64,000 nt of DNA from contig JABCPU010000031.1 in the NCBI GenBank assembly GCA_016800925.1, positions 62,001 through 126,000 on the forward strand, written 5' to 3'. This DNA is from Suillus spraguei (taxonomy: Eukaryota; Basidiomycota; Agaricomycetes; Boletales; Suillaceae). The notes below the pieces were generated by a model. That model searched no databases, was not told the DNA's origin, and saw only the letters and a program-made list of their open reading frames with translations. Both the position numbers and the translations under genes were made by a program. This document shows, piece after piece, positions 32,704 to 43,782 of the stretch; position 1 is the stretch's first letter, and every line of letters begins with the position of its first letter.

Positions 32704-34779
32704 CACCCCCTCACCAAGACACAAGTTGGAGACCTGGCAGATGTCTGTCGAAAAGAGGATGAGGCAGAGCTTTTGTGAATATATCAGCCATGTTCTTGTG
32801 TGATGAGAGCCATTTGAGAATGAATGTTCCTTGTTCGATTTGCTCTTGTATGAAATGGTAATGCACATCAATATGTTTGGAGCGAATGTGATTGCAGGCC
32901 TCAGTAGACAGGGAGATGGCACCAGTATTGTCCATGAAGATTGTGATAAAGAATGTGAGGTGAATGTGAAGTGAGTCGATAAGTGATTTGATCCAGAGGC
33001 CCTCCTGGATAGCATGGGTCACGGCCATCTACTTGGCTTCCATGGAGGAGAGGGCATGAGTCCTTTGTTTCTTTGATACATAAGCAATGATACTGCCAGC
33101 ATAGAACCAGACATAGCCCAAGATTGAAAGATGGTCTGCAGGGCAACTGGCCCAATCTGTATCACAATATGCATGCAGCTCATCATCTGCCTTTGCACCC
33201 CCATAATGTAAGTATAGGTTGACAGCACCTGAAAGGTAACATAGTAGGCATTTTGCTGCAGTGTAGTGCGATGGGTGGGGTTTTGAATTGTGTTGAGCTA
33301 ATGAGTTCACAGTGAAGGAGATGTCTGGTCGAGTGCATATGGCCAGGTAAAGTAACTCGCTGATGAGCTTATGAAATAGAGTTGGAAGGTTAGGGATGGT
33401 GGCATTGGTGTCATCAGGCTTGCTGAAGGGGTGTTGTGGGTTGAGTGGGAGGTGGATAGGATTGCAGTCAAGGAGGTTGTATTCCTCAAGGAGGTAGGCA
33501 ATTTATTCGCCTTGGTGCATCCACAACTGACGACTATTGCGGTCATGCTCAAACTGAATCCCGAAGAACTTAGTGATGGGCCCCATGTCTTTGATGCCAA
33601 AGTGTGAATGGATCTGTTGCTCTACCCAGGTTAAAAATGCTGGGGAGTTAGATGTCCCCATTCTGTCATCCACGTGGAACCCAATGATACAGATAATGTG
33701 AGTACTGGTAGTATTGCTGTTGTAGAAGAACACTGTGATTAACAGGGCACCAAGTGAAGCCTAACCCTTCCATTACTTTCCTGACCTGCTCATACCATTC
33801 CATGGCAGATTGTTTTAATTCATAGATCGTACAGAGCATCCATCAAACCTGCACTCTCCAGTTGCCTTCCTCAAACCCCTTGGGTTGCCTCATGTATGTC
33901 TACTCTTTCAATCTTCCCCAGAGAAATGCCCTAGTGGCATTGAACAAGTGGAGCTCCTAGTCAGTTTTGCAGGCCAATGGTGCAATGAAGTGTAGTGAGG
34001 CTGTTTTGAGCACCAGTGCAAAGGTGGTATCATCATCTATGCCCAGTATCTGTGAAAATCCCTGTGCAACTAACCAAGCCTTATAGACTGATCCGCCCTT
34101 GTTGTCCTCTTTAAACTCCAGGACCCAGTGGTTACCAATAGCCTTATGCCCATCTGGGAGAAGAGTGAGTTGGTAGATGTGCATCTCTTCCATGATATGG
34201 AGTTCCTTTCTCATGGCCATGAGCCATTCATTGTGATTGGTACATTGTATGGCTTCCTCATATGTGGCAGGTGGTATTTCTATGTCATATCCAGGGTCAC
34301 TAGTGTTTCTCTTTCAGTCACTCCATATGCTGACGTTGGCATGTTCCTCAATCATTGCATTTGTGCATGCCTCGGGTACATTGGCATTGGGCTCAATCTC
34401 CTCCAGACTCTCCTCTACTCCTTCAGCTTCCTCTTCAGCTTTCTCTACAACAACCACCCCCTCATGCAATGGAATGGCCCGAGACTTTGCCGCCCATGAC
34501 TCACACAAAGCTAGAAGATGGGTCTTTGCTGCACTCATCTTTGTAGCCCAGACTTGGCCTGCAACAGTAGGAACCTTGGCCCTTGTAGAATGCTGCACAG
34601 GCTGCATGGAGGGTACTGATGGTAGTAACGATAAAGGCAGGCCTGGAGGAGCAGTGACCCCAGATGGAGGCAGCATGGAGGGAGTAGGAAGGAGATTAGC
34701 AGGAGACATGTCGCCAGCATCATCCAAGTCAGAGTCATTGAGGGACAAAGCAGGATGCTCATCAAAGATCACATCCCGT

Positions 34780-36202
34780 TGTAAGGATACAATCTAACCT
34801 GGGCTGTAGATAAACTACCTCCTAAGTTAGTATGTGTGGTCTTGCGCTCTGTCTAGTCTGCTTCACTTGAAAAACAAGAGCATTCAACCCTAAAGGGGAT
34901 GCCTGTTAGTATGGTCAAGTTTGAGTCTAACCAATGTGCAAATGTAGTGTCATAGTCAGCAGTGAGTTGCCGTGGTCAGTGGTGATGCCGCCAGAACTAG
35001 CACCATAGAGATAAAGCCTGTAGATGTAGCATCGAGCGAGCGGTGATGAGCAATGATATCTGCAGTAGTGGTAAGGTTGTGAGCGGTGCAAAGAAACAGT
35101 AAAGAAGTCCGCAGTACTTTCAGCAGTAAAATAGTGGTGTGTGTTACAGTCGTACATGCCCTTATTCATTTTCTGTCTCCTTTACTTTGTATATTACGTA
35201 ACATGACTCTGATTCATATGCTCAATGCATCTGTATTATAGTTGCCTTCCTTCTTTGGATACACACTTACATTCTCATGACTCTCTAGGTCCATGCGCAC
35301 ATATTGACCTATTTAAGCATGTTGTATCACGATTGTATACCTTACTTTAATCTTACTGGGTTTTACCTGGAACATCCTTCGCTTAGGCCTCCAACCTAAG
35401 TCATCTTGAATCGTCTCTAAGTCTAAGCACTCCTTAGCCTTAGTCTCTATTCTCGTAGAAACCTCTTAGATCTATCTTCGAGGCTGAACCCTTGATCATA
35501 CTCGGAACACGTTCCTCATACTTTCACCTTGTCCTTTTCTGGGCATTGTAGGACTTCCCAGCAGACCATCTGTGTCTTTTCACTGTCGCTGGTGATGCCA
35601 CCCCAGTTCGTAACAGTGTGCAAGAAGTTTCAGTCAAAATAGGGGCCAAAGATCTAGCAGTATGCCAGCGGTAATGGTGAACAAGCAAAATCAATTAATG
35701 AGAAGTAAAGAACTTTAAAGACTAAGTCTACTACTGGGTAGATCCAGAGCTAGACACTAATTCTGACCTATAGTACGTGCAATGGGGTACAAGTCAGAGG
35801 CTGTATCGTGCGGGGTACACAGTGCTTATATCCTAAATTGTATGTACTCAGAATGTGTTAGGCAAAATCAGTAGTGCTCAAGTACAGTGACCGCTGTATG
35901 TAAATGTAGTGCGAGGTGGCTGCGGCATGAGGCAACATGTAATAAGGCTTGCCATGGAATCAGTGATAATGAACATAAAACAAACTATGCACCAAATGGA
36001 GCTATGCGGACGCAGCAAGGACATGGAAGGACATCGGTATGTGGAACGTGGTGCGGCAGTCGGTACGGTGTGCAGTAAGTGTGGGATACCACTGGCAATG
36101 CTAAAGGAGTAAGACAATCTTTGGACTGGTGGAGATTCCTATAGATGTGAGATGTGCGCCAAAAGATAGGGTTTTAAGGCCAGCACCAATATGTTCATTA
36201 CA
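34780..36202 (-). mobile_element. Solo LTR of family LTR-II inside Copia (with nested LTR-I)
   Basis: Begins TGTAAGGATACAATC and ends TGTTCATTACA. It matches the LTRs at 55283-56247 and 60166-61129. Without the nested LTR-I (35142-35615 plus one TSD) it is about 944 bp. The flanks CCGT (34776-34779) and CCAT (36203-36206) form a 4-bp duplication differing at one CpG. Removing the LTR restores the Copia frame as FIARDVIFDE. Confidence 0.88.
35142..35615 (+). mobile_element. Solo LTR-I nested in LTR-II, TSD GTGTG
   Basis: A 474-bp LTR, TGTTACAG...GTAACA, with the perfect duplication GTGTG at 35137-35141 and 35616-35620. Confidence 0.94.
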
Positions 36203-36639
36203 CCATGCTATGAAGAATGTACCAGTGGCCTTGTCCCATAAGCAATAGCCCTTGACACCCTTAGGATACCCTAAGAAAATGGCCCTGCGTGAGTGTGGCC
36301 CAAGCTTCACCTGAAGCTCAGTGGGAATATGCACAAAGCAGTGGGAGCCAAACACATGAAGGTGTGACAGGTCCGGCCAACAACCATTTACAAGCTCATA
36401 AGGAGTGACATTGGGAGGAGGACTACGGGAGGTGCTGCAATTCCAAAGGTAGCAGGTGGTTGATGCATCTCCTGTCTTCCAGTGAAGCTTCTTGATCCAG
36501 GAGGTGATGCAAATATGATTCCTGCCTTGGCAGCCATTGCCTGAGGTAGTCATTTTGACTCTGCATTTTTTATATTTAGCTATAGTTTGAATGACACTCC
36601 AACATTTAACATGAACTTGCCATGGTTTTTGGGAGTTGC

Positions 36640-36905
36640 AATGGCTCAAATGAGCCTTGGTCTTGCTCATAAATATTGTCAGGAAAGTCATCCCAAGGAG
36701 GTGGTGCCTGAACAGGCTGAAGTGTTGGTGATTCTGAGGGAGAGTGAGGCATGGACCTGTAGGCTCGTCGTCTTGTGCTTGCAAGTGGAACCTTGACCCA
36801 AATCTTTCTACCTTTGCTGCCCCTTGCTTCTACCCTGTGGGATTTTTGCAATGGGGTGCATCTACCTATCTTCATCTTATTTTCTAATGCTAATTTTGCA
36901 AGCAA
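36640..36905 (-). pseudogene. N-terminal fragment of a KDZ-type protein
   Basis: Minus strand. RKIWVKVPLASTRRRAYRSM, then QPVQAPPPWDDFPDNIYEQD and EPLQLPK, resemble the start of CxC-KDZ transposases that precedes the Cys cluster. It abuts the Copia integrase fragment and lacks everything downstream. The KDZ gene at 21763 lacks just this part, though there is no proof they were joined. Confidence 0.5.
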
Positions 36906-37112
36906 AGCATCTGCTCAGGTGGAATGAATTTTTATTACATTGTGGTGTCATACAGTCCTGCTGACTCATTACAAATTTATGTCCATTTATGGCTTCGGGA
37001 CCAATATAGCTCAATTAAGCTACTGTTAGGCTTTTGTCAAAGATCAACTTCTGACAATTCGTTCATACTTCCACCTTGCTTATCCTCAGCCCATTCTCCA
37101 ATTTGATTCACC

Positions 37113-38973
37113 ATGGCAAGGACGGGTCATTCCACTCACTCGACTTCCAGCAGAAATAGGGCACGTCAACCACAGACACAGAAGCTCACGGAAAACGAAA
37201 TCTTGGAGTTAAAGAACTACCTTCCTGAGTGGATTGTGGCCAAAAGGGGTGAGAAGTGAGGGGTTTTCACTGCAATTGCCAGGGCCGCCAGGTTGTTTGC
37301 TCCTAAAGTCGACCAAGGACAATGGAAAAAGAGGAAGCAGGTGATGCGTCTTCATTGTGTTGAAAAACTACAATTTTAACATCTTATTCTTCCATCAACT
37401 CTCAGATGTATAAGACTTGGTTGTTCAACAACAAGAAAAGGAAGGAAAGGAAGGACATGATAAAGTATGGGAGGAAATGGACGCCTAGAATGGTGGTCTA
37501 CCAGCAGAAGCGCGAAGAGGTGCTAAAGAGGATTGAGGACGAGTCCGGGGCAAAGCCGGGAGATCCCGGTATGTTCAAACATTATCAGGGGGCTGTGAAG
37601 AGAGTCATGGCTGAATTGGACGACGACAAGTTGGAGAAGGCAAAAGAAACAGCGGAAGAATGGTCAAACAGCTTTCCTCCTCCGGAGATACAAGCAGAAG
37701 TTGCTTGTAAGAAGGGACTGGCATATATGGAGCACTTTTTGAAAGAGATGTGGAGGCAATGCAGGATGAGAGTTTTTGTGTTGTCAGCTTGGAAGAATGA
37801 ACAGGGAGAGGTTCTGTTCGGGATGTAAGTCAATTGTCCCCGTCATCGCCAATCTTGGATCACAATATATGTGTGCAGGCATGATGATAATGAGGCATTA
37901 GGAGATGGGGACAGCTTCATGAAGACGAAGGACTGGGAGGACATTGAGCCAGTATGGCAGGAGTATGCCCAGGAACAGTTCAGTGAGTGTTTGAACTTTG
38001 GATGCAAGAATGAATTCATTGATCATCACAATCATAGGTGCCGGGGCACAGGACGGAGGACAACAGGTGAAGGGAGGTTGCAAAAGAGTCAGAAAACCAG
38101 CTTTCGAACTCGACACGGATGGGGATGGGATGCTGTTGCTTCCAGACATCACAGAAACAAAACTTGAGGAGAAGAAAGCCATAGTCAGGGCGTTTCTTAC
38201 ATCGCACTACAGTGAGTCTTTCGTGGCAACATCTGAGATGTTGCTGAATGCATGGACACAGGAATATGTTCCAGGAATGACAAGGCTGTCGTGCCATGGA
38301 CTGCCCTTGTACAAAGTCAGGATGACTTTGTGGCAAGGAAGTATCTTCCGGCGGATATTGACCTGAAGGAGCCTTCGAAGTTGCAAAACTGGGACATGAC
38401 GGCTTTGCTCAATTTCTGGTATGCTCAGCAGGAAACAGGAAAAGATTCAACATTCCTGTTTAAAGCATAGAAGAACAAAGATGGGGACATGGTACCATCT
38501 GTGGTATCCGGCAAGTCGCCATCTCGTCTGACTTGTAAAGTGAGCATGCAGAAGAGTGGAACTCTCTGAAGGCCCCAGGATCCATCAACCGAAGCCGAGA
38601 GTGATACCGACAGTGACACTCATGACAAGGAGGATGACATTGATGATGACTCGGCTGACGGTCAATCCCCACTGAAGAAACCCAGATGAACAGCACATCC
38701 ATCTTCAGCACCCAAGGAGACAGAAGTTCCATGTTCAATGCCAAAGCCTCACCCGGCCAGGCCGGCCAAGACAGGTGCACTTGTGACATCACGGATGGGC
38801 GACCTCCTGGCTGGGTTGACTGAGGAAGTGGAAGAGAGGAACACATCGCCAGAACCAAGGAGTATACAGGGCAAGAAAGCTGTCATTGAACCATCCGCAA
38901 GGACCACCCAGAGTAAGTCTCAAAAGCCAGTAGAGAGTACACTTCAAGTAACCAGGGCAAGGGGAAGGAAATA
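37113..38973 (+). pseudogene. Uncharacterised multi-exon transposon-accessory-like gene
   Basis: Starts MARTGHSTHSTSSRNRARQP; exon 1 has an in-frame TGA near 37257. Exon 2 (37406-37824) encodes MYKTWLFNNKKRKERKDMIK and FLKEMWRQCRMRVFVLSAWK. Exon 3 begins at 37879 (SFMKTKDWEDIEPVWQEYA). Later exons follow short GT-AG introns: RVRKPAFELDTDGDGM, LEEKKAIVRAFLTSHY, NDKAVVPWTALVQSQDDFVA, LNFWYAQQETGKDSTFLFKA then TAG at 38468. An acidic then basic tail, with further stops, runs to 38973. The many phase-correct introns show it was a real gene. I know similar hypothetical proteins from mushroom genomes but no assigned function. It lies in the same segment as the genes at 51524-54840. Confidence 0.6.
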
Positions 38974-39076
38974 ATGTACATATACCAAACTGCCCCCATT
39001 TGTACCACATTTTCATCCTTTGTCACACTTCTCAAAACACAGTGTCCCACATCCCAAATGTTGAATCCCAAGCACC

Positions 39077-39254
39077 GAGTTCCGGACGACTCCCGATCAC
39101 CGAGGTCTGGACCCTGGGTATCAATCATTGGTAGTTGGTATTAGACATTAGGGTTTGTGCATCATCTAAAGTCAATTGGAAATGTCATTGTTATACATGA
39201 AAAATTCAGTGGTTCACATGATGTAAGTACGTGAATGAATATCCAAATATTACG
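39077..39254 (+). repeat. Left member of a tandem ~190-bp duplication split by the gypsy element
   Basis: CACCGAGTTCCGGACGACTC... through GTGAATGAATATCCAAATAT is nearly repeated at 51333-51511, on the other side of the retroelement. The chromovirus therefore inserted at the junction of two tandem units. Confidence 0.8.
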
Positions 39255-39259
39255 AAACC

Positions 39260-39734
39260 TGTTACAAACTGGGGTGGTGTCACCAGTGACAGTGAGAAGA
39301 CACAGATGGTCTGCTGGGAAGTTCTACAATGTCCAGAAGAGGACAAGGTGAAAGTACAAAGAACGCATTCTGAGCACGATCAAGGGTTAGGCCTCAAAGA
39401 CAAGTCTTTAGAGGTTCTACAAGAATAGAGACTAAGGCTAAGGAGTGCTTAGGCTTAGAGACGATTCAAGGACAACTTAGGTTGGAGACCTAAGCGAAGG
39501 ATGTTCCAGGTGAAACCCAGTAAGATTAAAGTGAAGTATACAAGTGTAATACAACATGCTTAAATAGGCCAATATGTGCGCACAGACCAGGAGAGACGTG
39601 GGAATGTAAGTGCGTATCCAAAGGAGGAAGGCAACTATAGTACAGATGCGTTGAGCATATGAGTCAGAGTCACTTTATGTACTATACAAAGTAAAGGAGG
39701 TAGAAAATGAATAGGGGCACGTACAATTGTAACA
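39260..39734 (-). repeat. 3' LTR of E1 (LTR-I) and adjoining polypurine tract
   Basis: A 475-bp LTR. On the minus strand AAAAAGGGGGTAA (39735-39747) lies directly before it, a standard polypurine tract. Confidence 0.93.
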
Positions 39735-39871
39735 TTACCCCCTTTTTACATGTAAAGTCACCAACTTTACTCATCCTGATTAGCATAATAAATGGGATCG
39801 TCGCTAAACTCGTAGTCCTCATCAATGAATGACCCACTCCTCATATATGCGGCCTCCTCAGCACCAGCACG

Positions 39872-41236
39872 TCATTTAGAATCCTTTCTTTCCGCTGCTT
39901 GAATCCATTCATCATCAAGCTGCTGTTCCCAGGAATGAAGTGCATCATAGAACCCTTCATCCTTCCAGGTTAACGTGAAGGGGGGAGTCCTGACTCGTCG
40001 AGGACAATAGATGGATAGATGAGTAGGCGACCAGTATCTGCAAACCCTACACTGATATTCTGCGCAGTTCTTCTGTCGATGCCCAAGTAGTCCACAGACT
40101 CGGCATTTCATGTTTTCATCAGGATTGGAGATGGACTTGCATAATGGTGACGGTGAGATGACAGGCTTGGGACTGGTGAATCTGGCGCGCTTCTTCCCCT
40201 TATTCCGTTTCATACATTTTAAGGCAAGGGTGTTGTCACGCCTAAGCTGCGCCTGCTGGGCTGGAGTGAGAGTGTATGCTGATGTTGGGAGATCAGGGGT
40301 GGTTCCTCGTTCAGCAACCACAAGGAGTTCATTAGAAGAAGAGGAGGAGGTTATGCTGAAGTCCTTTACTAGGACTTGCGAGACAGGATCCATTGGACCA
40401 AATGATGACAGGATGGACATGGGAGGGTGAATATGAAGGTCTCGTAATCGAGGACCAAGCGCTACTAGCTCAGCGACAGGGACTCCTAATAATTTTGCGG
40501 CCTCGTACTGTTCTTCTATGCAAGGTTCATATAACCATGCGGGATGATCGTGGGTGACTATGGCAGGGGGTGATGAAGTTGGTTGTTCAATAGGAGATGG
40601 GGTTCGTGGGGAAGCGAGGTCTGCTTGTGTTTGCTGTAAATCAGTAATGGCTTCCTCAACTAAGTTTCTGGCTGCTCTGGTTTCAGTGACTGATTGCTGG
40701 ATGGTTTTGACGACCGCGTTGGTGAGCTGTCCGATCTCTTGGACAGCAGTACATAAGCCAGCAAGGGCATCAAGACTTGAATACATGCGCAAAGAAGAGG
40801 GTGGTGGGATAGGAAGTGGCGTATCTTCTTGTGGAGAGCGAGGTCGAGCAACACCTGCTCAATGTTCGGCCACGATGTGAATAGCTTCTTCAACATCGCT
40901 TTTAAAAGAATTGGGAAGCAACAGCATAGCGTAAGAATGAATGCGTTTTTGAAGATGAAGGAGACAATGGCGGAGTGTGGTTTTGGTGGTCTCATTGGCA
41001 GTGGCTTCAATGAGGGCTGCGGTGCGAATGATGTTAATGAGGAGTAAGGCGGGAAAGGCACCTCTTTCGGTAAGGATTCTTTCGATTTCGATGGCATGTC
41101 CTTCGCATAGAAGGGCAGCTTCAATGTAGGAAGTGTTGTCAATTTCAGTGGTGAGGGTTCCGTAGTTTTCTGCATTGGAGTCGGAGTCATTGTTAGCAAC
41201 AGTGACGGGGGTGATGTATGCAGTGAGGAAAGACAT
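39872..41236 (-). pseudogene. E1 ORF3: extra ORF downstream of integrase with zinc knuckles, one stop
   Basis: About 454 codons from MSFLTAYITPVTVAN (41236) to KDSK. A helical N-terminal half (EGHAIEIERILTERGAFPAL) comes first, then a Pro-rich linker and MYSSLDALAGLCTAVQEIGQ, a basic segment (KRNKGKKRARFTSPKP), a CCHC knuckle CRVCGLLGHRQKNC and a second Cys/His group CRVCRYWSPTHLSIYC. One TGA (40859-40861) interrupts it where E2 has CGA. It sits in the position of env or accessory ORFs, but has no signal peptide or membrane segment. A nucleic-acid-binding role is only inferred from the knuckles. Confidence 0.75.
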
Positions 41237-41291
41237 TTAGAGTGGTTTTAGTTGATCAAGTGCTGGTGCGGTTTGATTGACTGAAGAATAA

Positions 41292-42859
41292 TCAGAGGAA
41301 GTGTTGCTTCTTATAAGCATTCAGGATTCGAGTGGAGTTCTTCAAGTTCTTTTCTGGGAGCCATTCGTTATCTCCCGATGAATATCCTTTCCAGGAAACG
41401 AGATAGCTTTGGCGAGTGCCAGTTCCTTTGTGAGAAAGAATTGCTTCTATTTCATATTCTTCTTCTTCTTCAATGATGTCAGGTGGTGGTTCGGGGAAGT
41501 TCGGACCGTGTACGTCTGTTTCGCTGTAGGACGATAAGACAGAAACATGGAACGTAGGATGAATTTTCCACTGCGGAGGGAGTTTGAGTGTGAACGTGAT
41601 GGGCGATAAGACATCGATGATCGGGAAAGGTCTGTATCGCTTTGGCGCAAGTTTCCTTGATGGGAGTTTGAGTCTAAGATTAGCGGCAGATAGCAAAACC
41701 TTATCTCCGATCTTCCATGGAATGTACTTATCTCCTCAGGATCGTTCGGCCATTGTTTGCATTGCAATGTTATGGCAGGCGATTGCTTCTTCTCTTATTT
41801 TCTGCAAGGATTGTACTCGATCTTCTGCTGCAGGGACGGATGAATCAGGGATAAGGTGAGGGATAGCACGTGGTTTGTATCCCATCATTAAATAGAAGGG
41901 TGATGCATTCCTTGCATCATGTTTTTGGTGGTTGTGGACAAATTCAGCAATTGATAGATGTTCTACCCATCTTTGGGGTTGTTGCGGCAATAGATGCGTA
42001 GATATGTTTCAAGTTCTTGATTTAGCCTTTCAGTTTGACCATCAGTCTGTGGGTGATAAGCCATAGATGGAGCGATGACGTAGTCGAGAAGTCGAGCGAG
42101 TTCCTTAGAGAAGCGAGATAGGAATTGCAGGCCTCGATCCGAGATGACTTTGTCATGGAGTCCAAATTGTCGGTAGACGTGTTTCAAGAATAGTTTGGCA
42201 ACGCCTTCGGAAGTGATGGTTTTCAAACAAGGGATAATAATTACCCCCTTCATAAGGCCATGGTCTACCACGACCATGATACTGTCAAAGCCTCCAGAGA
42301 CAGGGAGGTCAGTGATAAGATCGACAGAGACCTGGGAAAATGGTTGAGTCGCAGAAGAAGGGATCGGGGCAAGTGGAGGTCGAACAGGGCGAGTATTGGC
42401 TTTCATTTGCTGACAAAGGGTGCAACCCTCGACGTATTTTCGAATATAAGAGCCCATAGCGGGCCACCAAGCTTCTCGTTTGACGAGTTCTTCAGTTTTG
42501 AATCTACTGGGATGTCCCACGGTAGGATGATCATGATACCTCTGCAGGATATCGGGACGATGTGCCGGCGGAATATAGGCATAATTCTTAAAATAGAGGA
42601 CGTTCTCCTCAATCTTCCAGTCAGAGAGTGCCAACTTCATAGGAGGAAGACACATGCCATCAAGGGCATCGGAGGATGATAACACATCTGCGAGGTCGGT
42701 GTCAATAAGATGAACGAATAGAGCGTCAGGGAGGAGAGTCTGGTCCTCATTATCATCTTTGCCAGAATCATAATCAGGCCGGCGAGATAGTGCATCAGGT
42801 ACTGCCAATTTAGTACCAGCAACATGATGCAGCTCAATGTCGTAAATAGACAGAATCAA
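41292..42859 (-). pseudogene. E1 integrase with C-terminal chromodomain
   Basis: The zinc-binding HHCC part (HPTVGHPSRFKTEELVKRE; GCTLCQQMK) is followed by the DDE core: [19 protein letters not shown] and HPQTDGQTERLNQELE. The frame changes near 41963. The GPF-like/chromodomain end (YEIEAILSHKGTGTRQSYL; VSWKGYSSGDNEWLPEKNL) lies at 41292-41696. The chromodomain places it among chromoviruses, which target chromatin marks. A TGA at 41736-41738 replaces a CGA present in E2. Confidence 0.88.
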
Positions 42860-42862
42860 TTG

Positions 42863-43276
42863 TCAATGTGCTTGGCGGCGGGTAAGCTTCTGTGCACTTC
42901 TGAAGTACAGAAGATTCTTGTGGTCGGTAAATACCAGGACAGGGTGCAGGTTTCCTTCAGGATAATGACGCCATTCATTCAATGCCCGGATTATGGCAAG
43001 GAGTTCCTGATCAAAGATCTGGTAATTGCGTTCTGCAGGGTTCAAGGACTGTGAGAGATATGCGCATGGGTGATAAACGCCATTCTCATCGGTCTGCAAG
43101 AGAACTCCACCAGTTGCTACAAGCGAAGCATCGGTAGCAATAGCAAATTGTCGGGAAGGATCAGGGTTACGGAGTACCAGTTGGGATGTGAAGCGTCGTT
43201 TCAGTTCTTCGAAGGTGTCCATACATTTGGTTGACCAATCAAAGGCCTTATCTTTCTTTGTTAATTCGATAAGGGG
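42863..43276 (-). pseudogene. E1 truncated RT tail/RNase H
   Basis: Begins abruptly at the LTR junction (43276) with PLIELTKKDKAFDW, continues [20 protein letters not shown] (RNase H first Asp), [16 protein letters not shown] and [11 protein letters not shown], and ends with a stop at AH* (42863). All upstream E1 sequence (RT, PR, gag) is missing. Confidence 0.88.
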
Positions 43277-43750
43277 TGTTACGAACTGGGGTGGCGTCAC
43301 CAGCGACAGTGAAAAGACACAGATGGTCTGCTGGGAAGTTCTACAATGTCCAGAAGAGGACAAGGTGAAAGTACAAGGAATGCGTTCCAAGTACGCTCAA
43401 GGGTTCGGCCTCAAAGACGAGTCTAAGAGGTTCTATGAGAATAGAGACTAAGACTAAGGAGTGCTTAGACTTAGAGACGATTCAAGGACGACTTAGGTTG
43501 GAGACCTAAGCGAAGGATATTCCAGGTAAAACCCAGTAAGATTAAAGTAAGGTATACAAGCATAATACAACGTGCTTAAATAGGCCAATATGTGCACACG
43601 GACCAAGAGAGACATGGGAAGGTAAGTGCATATCCAAATAAGGAAGGCAACTATAGTACAGATGCGTTGAGCATATGGATCAGAGTCATGTTACGTAATG
43701 TACAACGTAAAGAAAGAAGAAAATGAATAGGGGCACGTACGATTGTAACA
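43277..43750 (-). repeat. Middle LTR: 3' LTR of E2
   Basis: A 474-bp LTR followed (plus direction) by the E2 polypurine side TTACCCCCTTTTT at 43751. It interrupts E1 exactly after CGATAAGGGG, a point that is continuous in E2 (47785-47800). Confidence 0.92.
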
Positions 43751-43782
43751 TTACCCCCTTTTTACACGTAAAGTCACCAACT

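Larger units (their letters stand above)
32711..36440 (-). pseudogene. Copia Pol relic (integrase C-term, RT, RNase H) with nested LTRs
   Basis: Minus strand, reading right to left. At 36440-36203: TPYELVNGCWPDLSHLHVFG and GPHSRRAIFLGYPKGVKGY, the integrase C-terminal part. It is interrupted by the LTR-II at 34780-36202 and resumes DVIFDEHPALSLNDSD. RT follows at 34220-33500 (GNHWVLEFKEDN; IIGFHVDDRMGTSNS, the altered DD box). RNase H lies at 33310-32711 (CDTDWASCPADHLS; SSKHIDVHYHFIQEQ-like region). Frameshifts and stops occur near 33740-33950 and 33029. An inactive Copia copy with its gag missing. Confidence 0.85.

Noticed and set aside
34237..34797. 186-codon plus-strand frame
   Set aside because: Antisense of the Copia integrase-RT linker; the minus-strand reading (DVIFDEHPALS) is the real one.
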